Positions 19,425-29,523 of a DNA stretch of 64,000 nt are shown here, one piece after another (within the stretch, counting starts at the first letter, position 1; every line of letters starts with the position of its first letter). The position numbers and the translations under genes were made by a program. The notes under the pieces are model-generated. The model saw nothing but the letters and a program-made list of their open reading frames with translations, did not search any database and was not told the DNA's origin. The stretch is from Gelidibacter sp035515035. Its GTDB lineage: Bacteria; Bacteroidota; Bacteroidia; Flavobacteriales; Flavobacteriaceae. The stretch covers positions 15,537-79,536 of the forward strand of contig NZ_DATJCA010000047.1 in the NCBI RefSeq assembly GCF_035515035.1, read 5' to 3'.

Positions 19425-20378
19425 TTATAATTTAAGAATGACTGTTTTCTCCGACTGAAAAATTTCATTCTCAGGCAATTCAGCGAGAGCGAGTTCGATG
19501 TGTTTTAGCGCAGCATCTTTTTTATTTTGCAGTTTGTAAATCTGTGCCAAGCGGTAATTTGCCCGCGCTTTTGGCAGATCATCTTTCACGGAAAAATTAG
19601 TAATATAGAGAAGAAGGTGCTTTTCGCCTTTGCTTAATTGTGTATTGTTTTCAACAGCCACTTTTCCTATTTGATAATTTAAGTCATTGTTATCATGCTT
19701 GATTTGAGCCGCTTCCATAGTGGCAATGGCTTTATCCGGTTGCTTCTGGGCTTCGTATAAACTGGTAAGTTTCTGATAGCACAATAGAGACCCACCTTCC
19801 TCCACTGCAAGCTTATAATACTTTTCAGCGGTTTTAAGTTCTTTATCATATTCATAGATATAGCCTTTTGCCAAATAACCATCAACTTTTGAAAGGCTTT
19901 GCAATTCATCGGCATATTTTAGAGATTTGCTCATACTACCCCCAATAATTCCTGGCAGCTGCATATACAATTCTACCAGCGCCCATCGGGTTTCAATATG
20001 CTTAGGATCAAGCTCGGCCGCCGTAATAAATGCCTGCTTGACATCACCTATAATGGCTAGGGCTTTCATTTTATTGACCGACAAGGCTTTCATGCCCAAA
20101 GCGCCACCGTATTTATAATGATAGTTAGCCGTTTTGGGACTTATATCCACCAATTTTTTATAGTTTTCAATGGCGCCATCCCATTTTTTCTGATGACCAT
20201 AGGCATCTCCCAAAAGTTCAATACCTGTAACGTTGGTAGGGTTATTTTTCACAAAAGTAGTCATCAGCGCTTCCGCTTTTGAAAATTGTTTATTCGCTAA
20301 AAACTGTTCGGTTTTTACAATATCGGTCTGACCTAATGACGCTACTGAAAAAAAGAAAAAATAAATAAATAATTTCAT
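19425..20378 (-). CDS. Secreted TPR-repeat protein
   Basis: A 317-residue protein with a signal peptide (LFIYFFFFSVASLGQ) and tandem tetratricopeptide repeats over most of its length (EAEALMTTFVKNNPTN-like, WDGAIENYKKLVDISPKTANYHYKYG, PDKAIATMEAAQIKHD, DAALKHIELALAELPENE). It is probably a periplasmic scaffold; the partner is unknown. The ATG at 20378 begins the signal peptide; an upstream TTG/ATG frame is ignored. A TATTTTTG -7 box lies at 20403-20396 on the minus strand. mpl follows on the same strand after 152 bp with its own promoter. Confidence 0.8.
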   Translation of the reverse strand: MKLFIYFFFFSVASLGQTDIVKTEQFLANKQFSKAEALMTTFVKNNPTNVTGIELLGDAYGHQKKWDGAIENYKKLVDISPKTANYHYKYGGALGMKALSVNKMKALAIIGDVKQAFITAAELDPKHIETRWALVELYMQLPGIIGGSMSKSLKYADELQSLSKVDGYLAKGYIYEYDKELKTAEKYYKLAVEEGGSLLCYQKLTSLYEAQKQPDKAIATMEAAQIKHDNNDLNYQIGKVAVENNTQLSKGEKHLLLYITNFSVKDDLPKARANYRLAQIYKLQNKKDAALKHIELALAELPENEIFQSEKTVILKL

Positions 20379-20662
20379 AGTGAAGTTTCTGAATTCAAAA
20401 ATAGACATTCTCACGCATTGTTATCTAAAATCAAACAACTCATTTAACTCAAAACCCTTGATATTCTATATGATAATGATCCTCGTATTTTAATTTCTTA
20501 AATATGCGAGGTAAAAAGACGACGTAGATAGTTCCTATTCTTCAAAAGCTATCTTCTCAACATCATACGCGCTCTCTTGTTTCCTGATTTCTCATTCTTA
20601 ATTCTATATTCTAACATTTCAATTGTTGTGGTATTGTTTTTGCTAATTGATAAAAAGTAATA

Positions 20663-20690
20663 AAGTTAACTTCAAAATATGTTAACTTCA
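20663..20690. promoter_or_regulatory. GTTAAC repeat pair upstream of the macroglobulin gene
   Basis: AAGTTAAC (20663-20670) and GTTAACTT (20681-20688) form an 8-bp inverted repeat. Viewed as direct repeats, GTTAACTTCA occurs at 20665 and 20681. It lies about 100 bp before the macroglobulin start in an otherwise gene-free 410-bp gap. It could be an operator for an unknown regulator. Confidence 0.3.
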
Positions 20691-20788
20691 CTCAGTCAAA
20701 TGCAGGTCACACACATTTTGTCATATTTAAAAGGACTTAGTGAATTAGCTTGCGAATAAATCCAGGTCAAGGATTAAAATCAATTCAT

Positions 20789-23700
20789 ATGATGAAACAG
20801 TTTACAACCCTATTTATGATTCTATTTTTCGCAAATTTCGCACAACCACAATCCAATACTTACGAAAAACTCTGGAAACAAGTCGAAAAACATGAAAATG
20901 AAGGCTTGACCAAATCCGCCTTGGAGGTCACAGAACAAATCTCCAAATTAGCAGTTGCCGATAAAAACCCCTCGCAGCACATCAAAAGCGTATTGTATAA
21001 AAGTAAATATGCACTCGTTTTAGAAGAAGATGCACAACTTAAAATTATTAACGATTTTAAATCACAAATTGCCAATAGTGAAATTCCCACCAAAAATATT
21101 CTAGAAAATATGCTCGCCAATTTATATTGGCAATATTTTCAACAAAACCGCTATCAGTTTTATAACCGAACCCATACGGAAAACAAAGTTGATGCGGACG
21201 ATTTCAGAACTTGGGATTTACGCACCTTGTTTGAAGAAATAGATGTTCATTTTCAAAATTCACTTAAAAACGGTTCAGTCCTTCAAGAAACCCCATTGGA
21301 TAACTACAATGAATTGTTGCAATTATCAAAAGGTTCGAAACAATACCGTCCAACGCTTTTTGATTTTTTGAACCATAACGCTCTGACTTTTTATCAAACC
21401 GATGAGAACAGCATTGCTAAACCTGCTTATAAATTTCAGATTGATGACCCTGAATTCCTTATGGATGCCAAAATCTTTGCAGGATTGAAAATCAGCCATC
21501 AAGATTCTACATCCTTACAACTAAAAGCTCTAAAGATTTACCAAAATTTAATTGCCTTTCACCTAAAAGACAAAGCGCCCTATGCTTTAGTGGATGTGGA
21601 TATCCATCGACTGCAATTCGTGAGAGACAATGCAACGTTTAACGATAAGGACGCTATTTATTTGAAGAGTCTTGAACAAGCGTTAGCAACCTATAAAACC
21701 CATGAAGTTTCAGCACTATATAATTTTGAAATTGCCTCACTATATCAACAACAAGGTCAAGTTTTTGATCCTAAATCCAATCCTGATGTCCGTTGGAAAC
21801 TAAAAGAAGCTATTGCGATCTGCGATGCGGTAACACAGGATTTCCCAAAAAGTAGTGGTGCAGAACAATGTGCTATTTTAAAAAATAGCATCTTAAATCC
21901 CACCTTGGAACTAACTGCAGAAAACAGTATTCCAATTCAAGAGCACAGCTTGATTTTGGTTCGTTACTCGAATTTGTCCCACTTAAAATTTAAAGTTTAT
22001 CCGCTGACCCCATCACAGTTGGAAACTTTAAATACAACACACCGCCAGGAAGAACGTTTTGCTTTCATCAAAAAATTAAAAGTCGCCGAGGAATGGGACA
22101 GCCAACTCAAGGATGAAAAGGATTACCAAGTCCATACGACTGAAGTAATCCTTCCTAAATTGAGTAATGGACAGTATCTTATTGTGGCAACTCCCAATGA
22201 CTCGAACGGAGCGTTTTTCGCATTTAAATCCATTCAAGTAACCAATATGGCGTTGGTGACGAAATCTGATACCAATAGAGAACTTTTTCAATTTATCAAT
22301 AGAAACAATGGTCAACCAATTGAAGGCGTAAAAGTGACGGTGAGGTACCAAGTAAATTATAATAACGAGTACAAAACCCAAAACTTCCAAACGGATAAGA
22401 ACGGTGAATTCAGCATGACGAATTCCAAGAATCGCTATTACAACATGAATATCACCGCCGTCCATAAGTCAGACACGGCATATTTTAAGGATTATTATAG
22501 CAGAAGTTATTATAACCAAGTGGAAGGTCAAGAAAAGATTACTTATACCCCATTTTTATTCACAGACCGAAGTATTTACAGACCTGGTCAAGTGGTCTAT
22601 TTTAAAGGAATTGCCACCAAAACCGAAAATAAAAAGACTACGGTTTATGCCAATCAATTAGTAGAAGTGATCCTTAAAAATGTCAATGGCGAAGTGGTCA
22701 AGAAATTGCAGCTTAAAACCAACGATTATGGTTCGGTTTCGGGAGAATTCATTTTACCTAATGACGGATTAACAGGTCAATTTAGCCTTAGCATCCATGC
22801 AGGAAGTTATGGATATGCCAACATTTCTGTTGAAGAATACAAACGTCCAAAATTTGAAACCAAACTACTTCCAATTACTAAAACCTTTAAAGTCAATGAT
22901 TCGGTAACCGTTAAAGGAAATGCTTTAGCCTACGCTGGCAGTACAATTACAGATGCAAAAGTAGTCTATCGTGTGCACAGAAAAATACAATATCCTCGTT
23001 GGTATTACTGGCACCGACCTTGGTTTAACAGTGAACCACAGGAAATTGCCCATGGTGAAAGCATGACCGACAAGGATGGGAATTTCGAAATAAAATTTAA
23101 AGCCATTCCTGATGAAAGTGTGGACAAAAACAGTCTGCCCGTATTCAATTACGAAATCACTGCGGATGTCACCGATTTAAATGGTGAAACACGGAGCGCA
23201 ACTACTATTGTGAAAGTTGGATACCATGCGCTTCTGGCCAACATAAGTGTAGAAGGACAGTTGGATAAATCCAAAAAGGAACACCAACTTTCACTAAGCA
23301 CCAAAAACTTAAATGGCGAATTTGTTGCCGCGCAAGGCACCGTCAAAATTTACAAACTTCAATCGCCAAAAGAAGTCTTAAGACCACGCCCTTGGCCAGC
23401 GCCGGATTATCAAATCTTATCCCGTGAAGAATTTAAAAAATTATTCCCTCATGAAGCTTATCAAGAGGAACACAATCCAGAAACTTGGGAAAAAGGCAAG
23501 ATGGTTTTTGAAACCAATTTTGACACTTCAAAATCGAAGGAGATTAAATTGGAAAACCTTAAACAATGGGAATCTGGTAATTATATCATCATTCTAGAAA
23601 GTAAGGATCGCTTTGGCCAATTAGTAACAGATCAAGCACGGACTTTTGTGTTCAGTCCGGACGATAAAACGCTTCCGGATAATCAGCTGTTTAGCGTGAG

Positions 23701-26700
23701 CACTGATCAATCTGCTTATAAAACAGGTCAAAATGTGATTATTACTTTTGGCTCTGCAGCAGAAAATGTGGTGGTTACTGTAGATGTTGAAAAAGGACAA
23801 AAAATTATCAACACCTATATCATACCATTAAGCAAAAACAAAAAAACAATTGTTATTCCCGTAACCGATGCGGACTTGGGTGGATTTGCCATTCACTACA
23901 GCTTTGCTGCTTTTAATAGTTTTAAAACTGGAACACAAACCATTTCTGTCCCACATCCAAAATCGGAGTTATCCATCGAAACCAAAACCTTTAGGGATAA
24001 ATTAGAACCTGGGACCGACGAAACTTGGAGTTTCAATATCAAGGGTCCACAAGGTGATAAAGTGAGCGCTGAACTCTTGGCTAGCATGTATGACCTGTCT
24101 CTAGATCAATTTCAACCACACCAATGGCAATTTAGTCCATTATATGAACCAAATTATTACAGTTTCAACCAAAGACGTGACATCAAAAGTTTTGGAAGCA
24201 ACCCATTTTATGTGTATTTACCGACCAATAATTTAAGCTATCCTTATCAAAGTTATGATCAATGGAATTGGTTTGGATTTTATTTTGGTCGCGGAAATCA
24301 CAATCTGATGCGTACGGTGAGAGGGCTAGCGTCTGGTGTTCGAATGGAAAAATCAAACATGATAGTTGATGACTCAGAATCAACTTTGGAGGAATCAACG
24401 ATAGTGAGTTATGATGCTCAGCAACAATTGAGCAATTCATCTAATGTTCCAACCCCACCCGGCTTAAAAGAAGAATCCAATGAAGATCTACACTCTGTTG
24501 CCATTCGTAAAAACCTTCAGGAAACCGCATTCTTTTTCCCACAATTGCAAACAGATGCTGATGGTAATATCACTTTTAGTTTCACAACACCAGAAGCATT
24601 GACGAGATGGAAATTACAACTCTTGGCGCATACCAAAACCTTGGAAAGCACAACGACATCTTTGGAAACAGTCACCCAAAAGGAATTAATGGTCATCCCG
24701 AATGCCCCTCGCTTTTTACGTCATGGCGATGTCATTTCTATCAGTACAAAAATTGCCAACCTCACTGAAAACACATTATCGGGAGAAGCTATTTTACAAC
24801 TTTTTGATGCCATTACCGGGAATTCTATTGATGCTAAACTTAACAATTCAGACAATAGAAAGTCATTCACTGTGGATGCCAAAGGCAATACCCAAGTTAC
24901 TTGGAGCCTTTCAATTCCAGATGACGTGGATGCCGTTCAATATAAAGTGATTGCAAAATCGGGCGCTTTTAGCGACGGTGAACAAAACCTACTGCCTGTA
25001 CTTTCAAACCGCATGTTGGTTACAGAAACTTTGCCAATGTGGATACGCTCAAACGAAACACGCACATTCACCTTGGACAAATTAGCTTCAACAAGCGCTG
25101 CCAACAGCTCCAAAACACTTAAAAACCATAAATTAACCTTGGAAATGACTTCCAATCCCGCGTGGTATGCCGTTCAGGCGTTACCATATTTAATGGAATA
25201 TCCGTATGACTGTAATGAGCAAATCTTTAGTAGATATTACGCTAATGCGCTGGCTAGTCATATTGCTAACAGCAATCCAAGGATTAAAGAAGTCTTTGAC
25301 CAATGGGCATCTCAAGATGCCTTAATCAGCAATCTTGAAAAGAACGAAGAATTGAAAAGCATTCTTATCGCGGAAACGCCGTGGTTACGTGATGCCCAAT
25401 CAGAAACTGAGCAAAAGAAACGTATTGCATTATTGTTTGACATGAACAAGATGACCAACGAATTGCAGTCGGCACAGCGCAAACTCCAGAACAATCAAAT
25501 GAGCAACGGCGCTTGGGCATGGTTTGAAGGCGGACGACCAAACCGATTTATTACACAACAGATCCTGGTAGGTTTTGGACATTTAGACCACCTTAATGTC
25601 AAATCAAGTACAGTAAATGGATCTTCAAACGACATGATCAAAAAAGCGATCGCTTATTTAGATGCTGAATTTGTTCAAGAATACAAAGACCTTCGCAAAT
25701 ACGATAAAAATGTCGATTTGAGCAAAGATCATCTAAGCTATACCCAATTACATTATTTATATATGCGTAGCTTCTTTCCAGAAATCGCAAAAAGCAAAGA
25801 AGTTCAAACCATAACTGCATACTACCAAACACAAATCCAAAAGTATTGGTTAAGTAGATCGTTATATGCCAAAGGACTGATGGCCATGGTTTCACATCGT
25901 ATTAAAGATTCTAAAACAGCTGATAAAATATTGAAATCCTTAAAAGAGAATAGTATTACTTCTGACGAATTGGGTATGTTTTGGAAAGATAATACGGCAT
26001 CCTGGTTTTGGTACCAAGCGCCCATTGAAACCCAAGCCCTCATGATTGAAGCCTTTTCAGAAATTCAAAATGACGTTAAAACCATCGACAATTTAAAGAT
26101 CTGGTTGCTTAAAAACAAACAGACCAACAGTTGGAAAACCACCAAAGCGACCACTGAAGCTGTTTATGCATTATTATTGCAAGGCAGCGATTGGCTTAGC
26201 GTTACGGACATGGTAGATGTTACAATAGGTGGCGAAAAAATCGCAACTTCAAAATTAGAGCACGTTAAAGTTGAAGCCGGAACGGGTTATTATAAAACGG
26301 CTTGGAATGGTTCTGAAATAAAACCAGAGATGGCAAATGTCACCTTGACCAAAAAAGGCGATGGTATTGCTTGGGGAAGTTTATACTGGCAGTATTTTGA
26401 AGATTTGGATAAAATAACTTTTGCCGAAACACCTTTGCAATTGAAGAAAAAACTGTTCTTAAAATCCAATACCGATAAAGGGGAACAACTTTTAGAAATC
26501 ACTTCTAAAACCGATTTAAAAGTTGGCGATTTGGTAAGAGTTCGTATCGAATTACGAAGCGATAGACCTATGGAATTCCTACACATGAAAGATATGCGTG
26601 CGGCAGGTTTTGAACCTGTCAATGTTTTGTCTTCTTATAAATACCAAGACGGATTGGGCTATTATGAAAGCACAAAAGATGCGGCTACGAACTTCTTCTT

Positions 26701-26851
26701 CGACTATTTACCAAAAGGCATCTACGTTTTTGAATATGATTTACGTGTGAACAACAGCGGCGACATGAGTAACGGGATCACGACCATTCAAAGCATGTAT
26801 GCGCCGGAATTCATGAGTCACAGTGAAGGAGTTCGAGTGAACGTTAAATAA
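20789..26851 (+). CDS. Alpha-2-macroglobulin-family protein with thioester site
   Basis: A 2020-residue secreted or envelope protein (signal peptide ending NFAQPQ). An N-terminal helical region of about 400 residues is followed by macroglobulin domains (FLFTDRSIYRPGQVVYFKG is the MG2 hallmark near residue 600). A variable bait-like stretch comes next (about 1190-1240, rich in Ser, Glu and Asp). The A2M core (FFFPQLQTDADGNITFSFTTPEALTRWK) is followed by the thioester motif CNEQ at Cys1475 in EYPYDCNEQ, and the alpha/alpha toroid with GAWAWFEGG. The family traps proteases covalently or protects the envelope. No pbpC partner is adjacent. The first of two consecutive ATGs was chosen. Confidence 0.93.
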   Translation: MMKQFTTLFMILFFANFAQPQSNTYEKLWKQVEKHENEGLTKSALEVTEQISKLAVADKNPSQHIKSVLYKSKYALVLEEDAQLKIINDFKSQIANSEIPTKNILENMLANLYWQYFQQNRYQFYNRTHTENKVDADDFRTWDLRTLFEEIDVHFQNSLKNGSVLQETPLDNYNELLQLSKGSKQYRPTLFDFLNHNALTFYQTDENSIAKPAYKFQIDDPEFLMDAKIFAGLKISHQDSTSLQLKALKIYQNLIAFHLKDKAPYALVDVDIHRLQFVRDNATFNDKDAIYLKSLEQALATYKTHEVSALYNFEIASLYQQQGQVFDPKSNPDVRWKLKEAIAICDAVTQDFPKSSGAEQCAILKNSILNPTLELTAENSIPIQEHSLILVRYSNLSHLKFKVYPLTPSQLETLNTTHRQEERFAFIKKLKVAEEWDSQLKDEKDYQVHTTEVILPKLSNGQYLIVATPNDSNGAFFAFKSIQVTNMALVTKSDTNRELFQFINRNNGQPIEGVKVTVRYQVNYNNEYKTQNFQTDKNGEFSMTNSKNRYYNMNITAVHKSDTAYFKDYYSRSYYNQVEGQEKITYTPFLFTDRSIYRPGQVVYFKGIATKTENKKTTVYANQLVEVILKNVNGEVVKKLQLKTNDYGSVSGEFILPNDGLTGQFSLSIHAGSYGYANISVEEYKRPKFETKLLPITKTFKVNDSVTVKGNALAYAGSTITDAKVVYRVHRKIQYPRWYYWHRPWFNSEPQEIAHGESMTDKDGNFEIKFKAIPDESVDKNSLPVFNYEITADVTDLNGETRSATTIVKVGYHALLANISVEGQLDKSKKEHQLSLSTKNLNGEFVAAQGTVKIYKLQSPKEVLRPRPWPAPDYQILSREEFKKLFPHEAYQEEHNPETWEKGKMVFETNFDTSKSKEIKLENLKQWESGNYIIILESKDRFGQLVTDQARTFVFSPDDKTLPDNQLFSVSTDQSAYKTGQNVIITFGSAAENVVVTVDVEKGQKIINTYIIPLSKNKKTIVIPVTDADLGGFAIHYSFAAFNSFKTGTQTISVPHPKSELSIETKTFRDKLEPGTDETWSFNIKGPQGDKVSAELLASMYDLSLDQFQPHQWQFSPLYEPNYYSFNQRRDIKSFGSNPFYVYLPTNNLSYPYQSYDQWNWFGFYFGRGNHNLMRTVRGLASGVRMEKSNMIVDDSESTLEESTIVSYDAQQQLSNSSNVPTPPGLKEESNEDLHSVAIRKNLQETAFFFPQLQTDADGNITFSFTTPEALTRWKLQLLAHTKTLESTTTSLETVTQKELMVIPNAPRFLRHGDVISISTKIANLTENTLSGEAILQLFDAITGNSIDAKLNNSDNRKSFTVDAKGNTQVTWSLSIPDDVDAVQYKVIAKSGAFSDGEQNLLPVLSNRMLVTETLPMWIRSNETRTFTLDKLASTSAANSSKTLKNHKLTLEMTSNPAWYAVQALPYLMEYPYDCNEQIFSRYYANALASHIANSNPRIKEVFDQWASQDALISNLEKNEELKSILIAETPWLRDAQSETEQKKRIALLFDMNKMTNELQSAQRKLQNNQMSNGAWAWFEGGRPNRFITQQILVGFGHLDHLNVKSSTVNGSSNDMIKKAIAYLDAEFVQEYKDLRKYDKNVDLSKDHLSYTQLHYLYMRSFFPEIAKSKEVQTITAYYQTQIQKYWLSRSLYAKGLMAMVSHRIKDSKTADKILKSLKENSITSDELGMFWKDNTASWFWYQAPIETQALMIEAFSEIQNDVKTIDNLKIWLLKNKQTNSWKTTKATTEAVYALLLQGSDWLSVTDMVDVTIGGEKIATSKLEHVKVEAGTGYYKTAWNGSEIKPEMANVTLTKKGDGIAWGSLYWQYFEDLDKITFAETPLQLKKKLFLKSNTDKGEQLLEITSKTDLKVGDLVRVRIELRSDRPMEFLHMKDMRAAGFEPVNVLSSYKYQDGLGYYESTKDAATNFFFDYLPKGIYVFEYDLRVNNSGDMSNGITTIQSMYAPEFMSHSEGVRVNVK

Positions 26852-26871
26852 TCTACAAAGCAATAAAAAGC

Positions 26872-26909
26872 AAAAGCTTCAGGAATGTAAATAATCCTGA
26901 CGCTTTTTT
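26872..26909 (+). terminator. Terminator after the macroglobulin gene
   Basis: AAAAGCttCAGGA pairs with TCCTGacGCTTTT with a small internal mismatch, followed by a T-run, 20 bp after the stop codon. Confidence 0.8.
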
Positions 26910-27042
26910 ATTTTATCATCATGTCCACTTAATAAAGCTCGTCTATATTCCCGCCTTTAAAAAATTTACGGACGGGCAGGCTTGATTCTAACAACGAAAC
27001 GGGCTTGATTCCATTTTATATTTTGTTGACTAACGATGAAGT

Positions 27043-28023
27043 TCAATCTATATACCCCATCTCCCTCATCCAGTCATTGTTGAACATTTTCCCTACATAA
27101 CGACTGCCATGATCGTGAAATAAAACGACAACCACATCGTCCTTAGTAAAATGCTCTTTCAATTGTAATAAGCCTTTAATGGCGGCACCAGCTGAATTGC
27201 CTAAGAACATACCTTCTTCCTTCGCCAATAATTGGGTATAGACTGCAGCATCTTTATCAGTCACTTTTTCGAATCCATCGATGATATCAAAATCGACATT
27301 TTTAGGAAGAATATCCTCACCAATCCCTTCAGTTACGTATGGATAGATTTCATTTTCGTCAAAAATTCCAGTTTCATGATATTTTTTGAAGACACTGCCA
27401 TAAGTATCAATTCCCCAAACTTTGATATTCGGATTTTGTTCTTTCAGATATTTACCCACGCCAGATACCGTACCTCCTGTGCCCACACCAACCACAAAAT
27501 GGGTAATCTTGCCACCCGTTTGCTTCCATATTTCAGGACCTGTACTTTCGTAATGTGCTTTTGCATTACTTAAATTATCGTATTGATTTACATACCAAGA
27601 ATTTGGCGTTTCTTCACTCAAACGTTTGGCAACCGAGTAATAACTTCTTGGGTCATCTGGTGCCACATCTGTTGGACAAACGATAACCTCTGCACCAACA
27701 GCTCGTAGGATATCCATTTTTTCTTTAGACTGCTTATCGCTCATCACAAAAATACATTTGTAACCTTTTACGATCGCGACCAATGCCAATCCCATTCCGG
27801 TATTTCCAGAGGTACCTTCGATAATGGTTCCTCCTGGCTTCAATCGCCCATCTGCTTCAGCATCTTCAACCATTTTAACCGCCATTCTGTCCTTAACGGA
27901 ATTGCCTGGATTGAACGTTTCATATTTAGCCAAGACCAAGCATGGTAAATCTTTCGTTAATTTATTGAGTTTGACCAAAGGCGTATTACCTATGGTCTCA
28001 AGAATATTTTCTGCGTAGTGCAT
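27043..28023 (-). CDS. Cystathionine beta-synthase-like / cysteine synthase family enzyme
   Basis: A 326-residue fold-type II PLP enzyme. It begins IGNTPLVKLNKL, with the PLP lysine at Lys44 (NPGNSVKDR), the substrate loop EGTSGNTGMGLA and the phosphate loop GVGTGGTVSG. YPYVTEGIGEDILP and the end VVLFHDHGSRYVGKMFNNDWM are more like the catalytic core of cystathionine beta-synthase than CysK. The regulatory CBS pair is absent. Beta-replacement of serine or O-acetylserine is expected; which sulfur acceptor is used cannot be told. A TACCTTTG -7 box lies at 28050-28043 on the minus strand. Confidence 0.9.
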   Translation of the reverse strand: MHYAENILETIGNTPLVKLNKLTKDLPCLVLAKYETFNPGNSVKDRMAVKMVEDAEADGRLKPGGTIIEGTSGNTGMGLALVAIVKGYKCIFVMSDKQSKEKMDILRAVGAEVIVCPTDVAPDDPRSYYSVAKRLSEETPNSWYVNQYDNLSNAKAHYESTGPEIWKQTGGKITHFVVGVGTGGTVSGVGKYLKEQNPNIKVWGIDTYGSVFKKYHETGIFDENEIYPYVTEGIGEDILPKNVDFDIIDGFEKVTDKDAAVYTQLLAKEEGMFLGNSAGAAIKGLLQLKEHFTKDDVVVVLFHDHGSRYVGKMFNNDWMREMGYID

Positions 28024-28089
28024 GCGTTTTATTTTAAGAAGGCAAAGGTAAGTGGAATTTTTGATTTATTAAATTGTTGGTTGTATAAC

Positions 28090-28185
28090 ACAGAGATGCA
28101 CGGAGAAAAGACAGAGATGCACGGAGTTATTGATTATAAATTTGCGGAAAAACCATTAAAAACAATTACACAGAGATTCACGGAG
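28090..28185. repeat. Three copies of the ACAGAGATNCACGGAG repeat
   Basis: ACAGAGATGCACGGAG occurs at 28090-28105 and 28111-28126, and ACAGAGATTCACGGAG at 28170-28185, in the 255-bp gap between two minus-strand genes. A related inverted pair occurs at 32818-32875 and weaker relatives near 19365 and 31978. No coding potential is seen in this gap. Confidence 0.75.
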
Positions 28186-28278
28186 ATGCAAAGAGTTTGT
28201 TTGCGCCAATCTTCGTAATCTGCAGGAAAAACGATCAAAACGTACTCTATCCTCTAATCACCATCCTCTATCCTCTCC

Positions 28279-29514
28279 CTAATCAAAACGCATCGCTTTA
28301 ACCGGAGAAATCTTGGTAATGATCACCGAAGGAATTAAAAGCATCAACAAACATACAAGAAAGGTTCCTAAATTAAGTAATAGGATATAATCCAAATTGA
28401 GATATACAGGCGCTTCTGAAACATAATACACTTCAGGATTTAATGGCACCAAACCCAAATATTTTTGTGCAAACAACAATCCCAATCCAATCAAATTGCC
28501 CCAGAACAATCCCAATCCGATCAAATAAGTCGCATTATACAAAAACACTTTTCTAATGCTCCAATTGTTACTTCCCAAAGCTTTTAAAATGCCAATCATT
28601 TGGGTTCGTTCCAAAATAAGAACCAATAGCGCGGTGATCATATTAATGCCTGCCACAAGAATCATGATTCCGATAATGCCATAGGTATTGTTGTCAAAAA
28701 TTTTGATCCATTCAAATATGGAAATATATTTTTGCTCCACCGTAGTCGCATCCAAATCGGAAGGAATATTTTCGTAGATTTCCAATCCCTTTTCACCAAT
28801 CTGATTAAAATCGTCTATGAACACTTCAAAATTCCCAACTTGATTTTCGGTCCATTTATTGAGTCGTTGCACGTGGCGAATATCACCCATCACAAATTTC
28901 TCATCCAATTCCTTAAATCCGGAATTATAAATGCCTACAATCTTAAACGCGCGTAAAAACGGCATCTCATCAATACTTTCTTTTTTAAAAACGGTTTGAA
29001 AGTTTTCGCCCAACTTGAACTGCAGTCGGTTGGCCAAATACTGAGAAATCAGAACTTCATTGCTCATCTCACCCGAATAATCAGGGACTCTTCCTTCAAC
29101 CAGAAATTCTTTAAAATACCGCCAATCATAGTCTGAGCCAACACCTTTGAGTACAACTCCCTCAAAATCAGTTGCAGTACGGATGACCCCGAATTTTGTA
29201 GCCGTAGCCTGGACATGCCTGATGCCATCAACGTTTTTAAACTCAGGATAAAAATCTTGGTTTTTGCTGATTGGAATTTCAGATTCATCAGACACATTAC
29301 TATCAAAATTGGTAATTGAGACGTGACCATTGAAAGCCACCACTTTGTCTCTTATTTTTTGTTGAAGTCCGATTCCTGTAGCAATCGCGATAAGCATTAC
29401 CACAATGCCAATAGCAATTGCTGCAATACCAATTTTTATTATTGGTGCCGATACACTACTTTTATACGCTTTACTGCCTATAATACGTTTAGCTATAAAA
29501 AACTCGTAATTCAA
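28279..29514 (-). CDS. LolC/LolE-type ABC transporter permease
   Basis: A 411-residue inner-membrane protein of the FtsX/MacB/LolCE fold. One N-terminal membrane helix (about 22-48), a large periplasmic domain with GVGSDYDW and an EGRVPDYSGEMSNEVLIS segment, then three C-terminal helices (about 272-300, 325-352, 372-402) with the cytosolic coupling motif ILKALGSNNWSIRKVF. It probably extracts outer-membrane lipoproteins. The start codon is TTG at 29514: no in-frame ATG exists nearby and MNYEFFIAKRIIGSK matches the usual family start. No LolD ATPase is adjacent. The start lies 9 bp from the divergent namZ start. Confidence 0.9.
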   Translation of the reverse strand: MNYEFFIAKRIIGSKAYKSSVSAPIIKIGIAAIAIGIVVMLIAIATGIGLQQKIRDKVVAFNGHVSITNFDSNVSDESEIPISKNQDFYPEFKNVDGIRHVQATATKFGVIRTATDFEGVVLKGVGSDYDWRYFKEFLVEGRVPDYSGEMSNEVLISQYLANRLQFKLGENFQTVFKKESIDEMPFLRAFKIVGIYNSGFKELDEKFVMGDIRHVQRLNKWTENQVGNFEVFIDDFNQIGEKGLEIYENIPSDLDATTVEQKYISIFEWIKIFDNNTYGIIGIMILVAGINMITALLVLILERTQMIGILKALGSNNWSIRKVFLYNATYLIGLGLFWGNLIGLGLLFAQKYLGLVPLNPEVYYVSEAPVYLNLDYILLLNLGTFLVCLLMLLIPSVIITKISPVKAMRFD

Positions 29515-29523
29515 AATTTTAAA

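Noticed and set aside
20750..20788. N-terminal extension of the macroglobulin to 20750
   Set aside because: A non-ATG start and 13 polar residues before the signal peptide; ATGs at 20789/20792 are better.
28090..28185. CRISPR array
   Set aside because: The repeats are only 16 bp, three copies, with irregular spacing (5 and 43 bp) and no cas genes.
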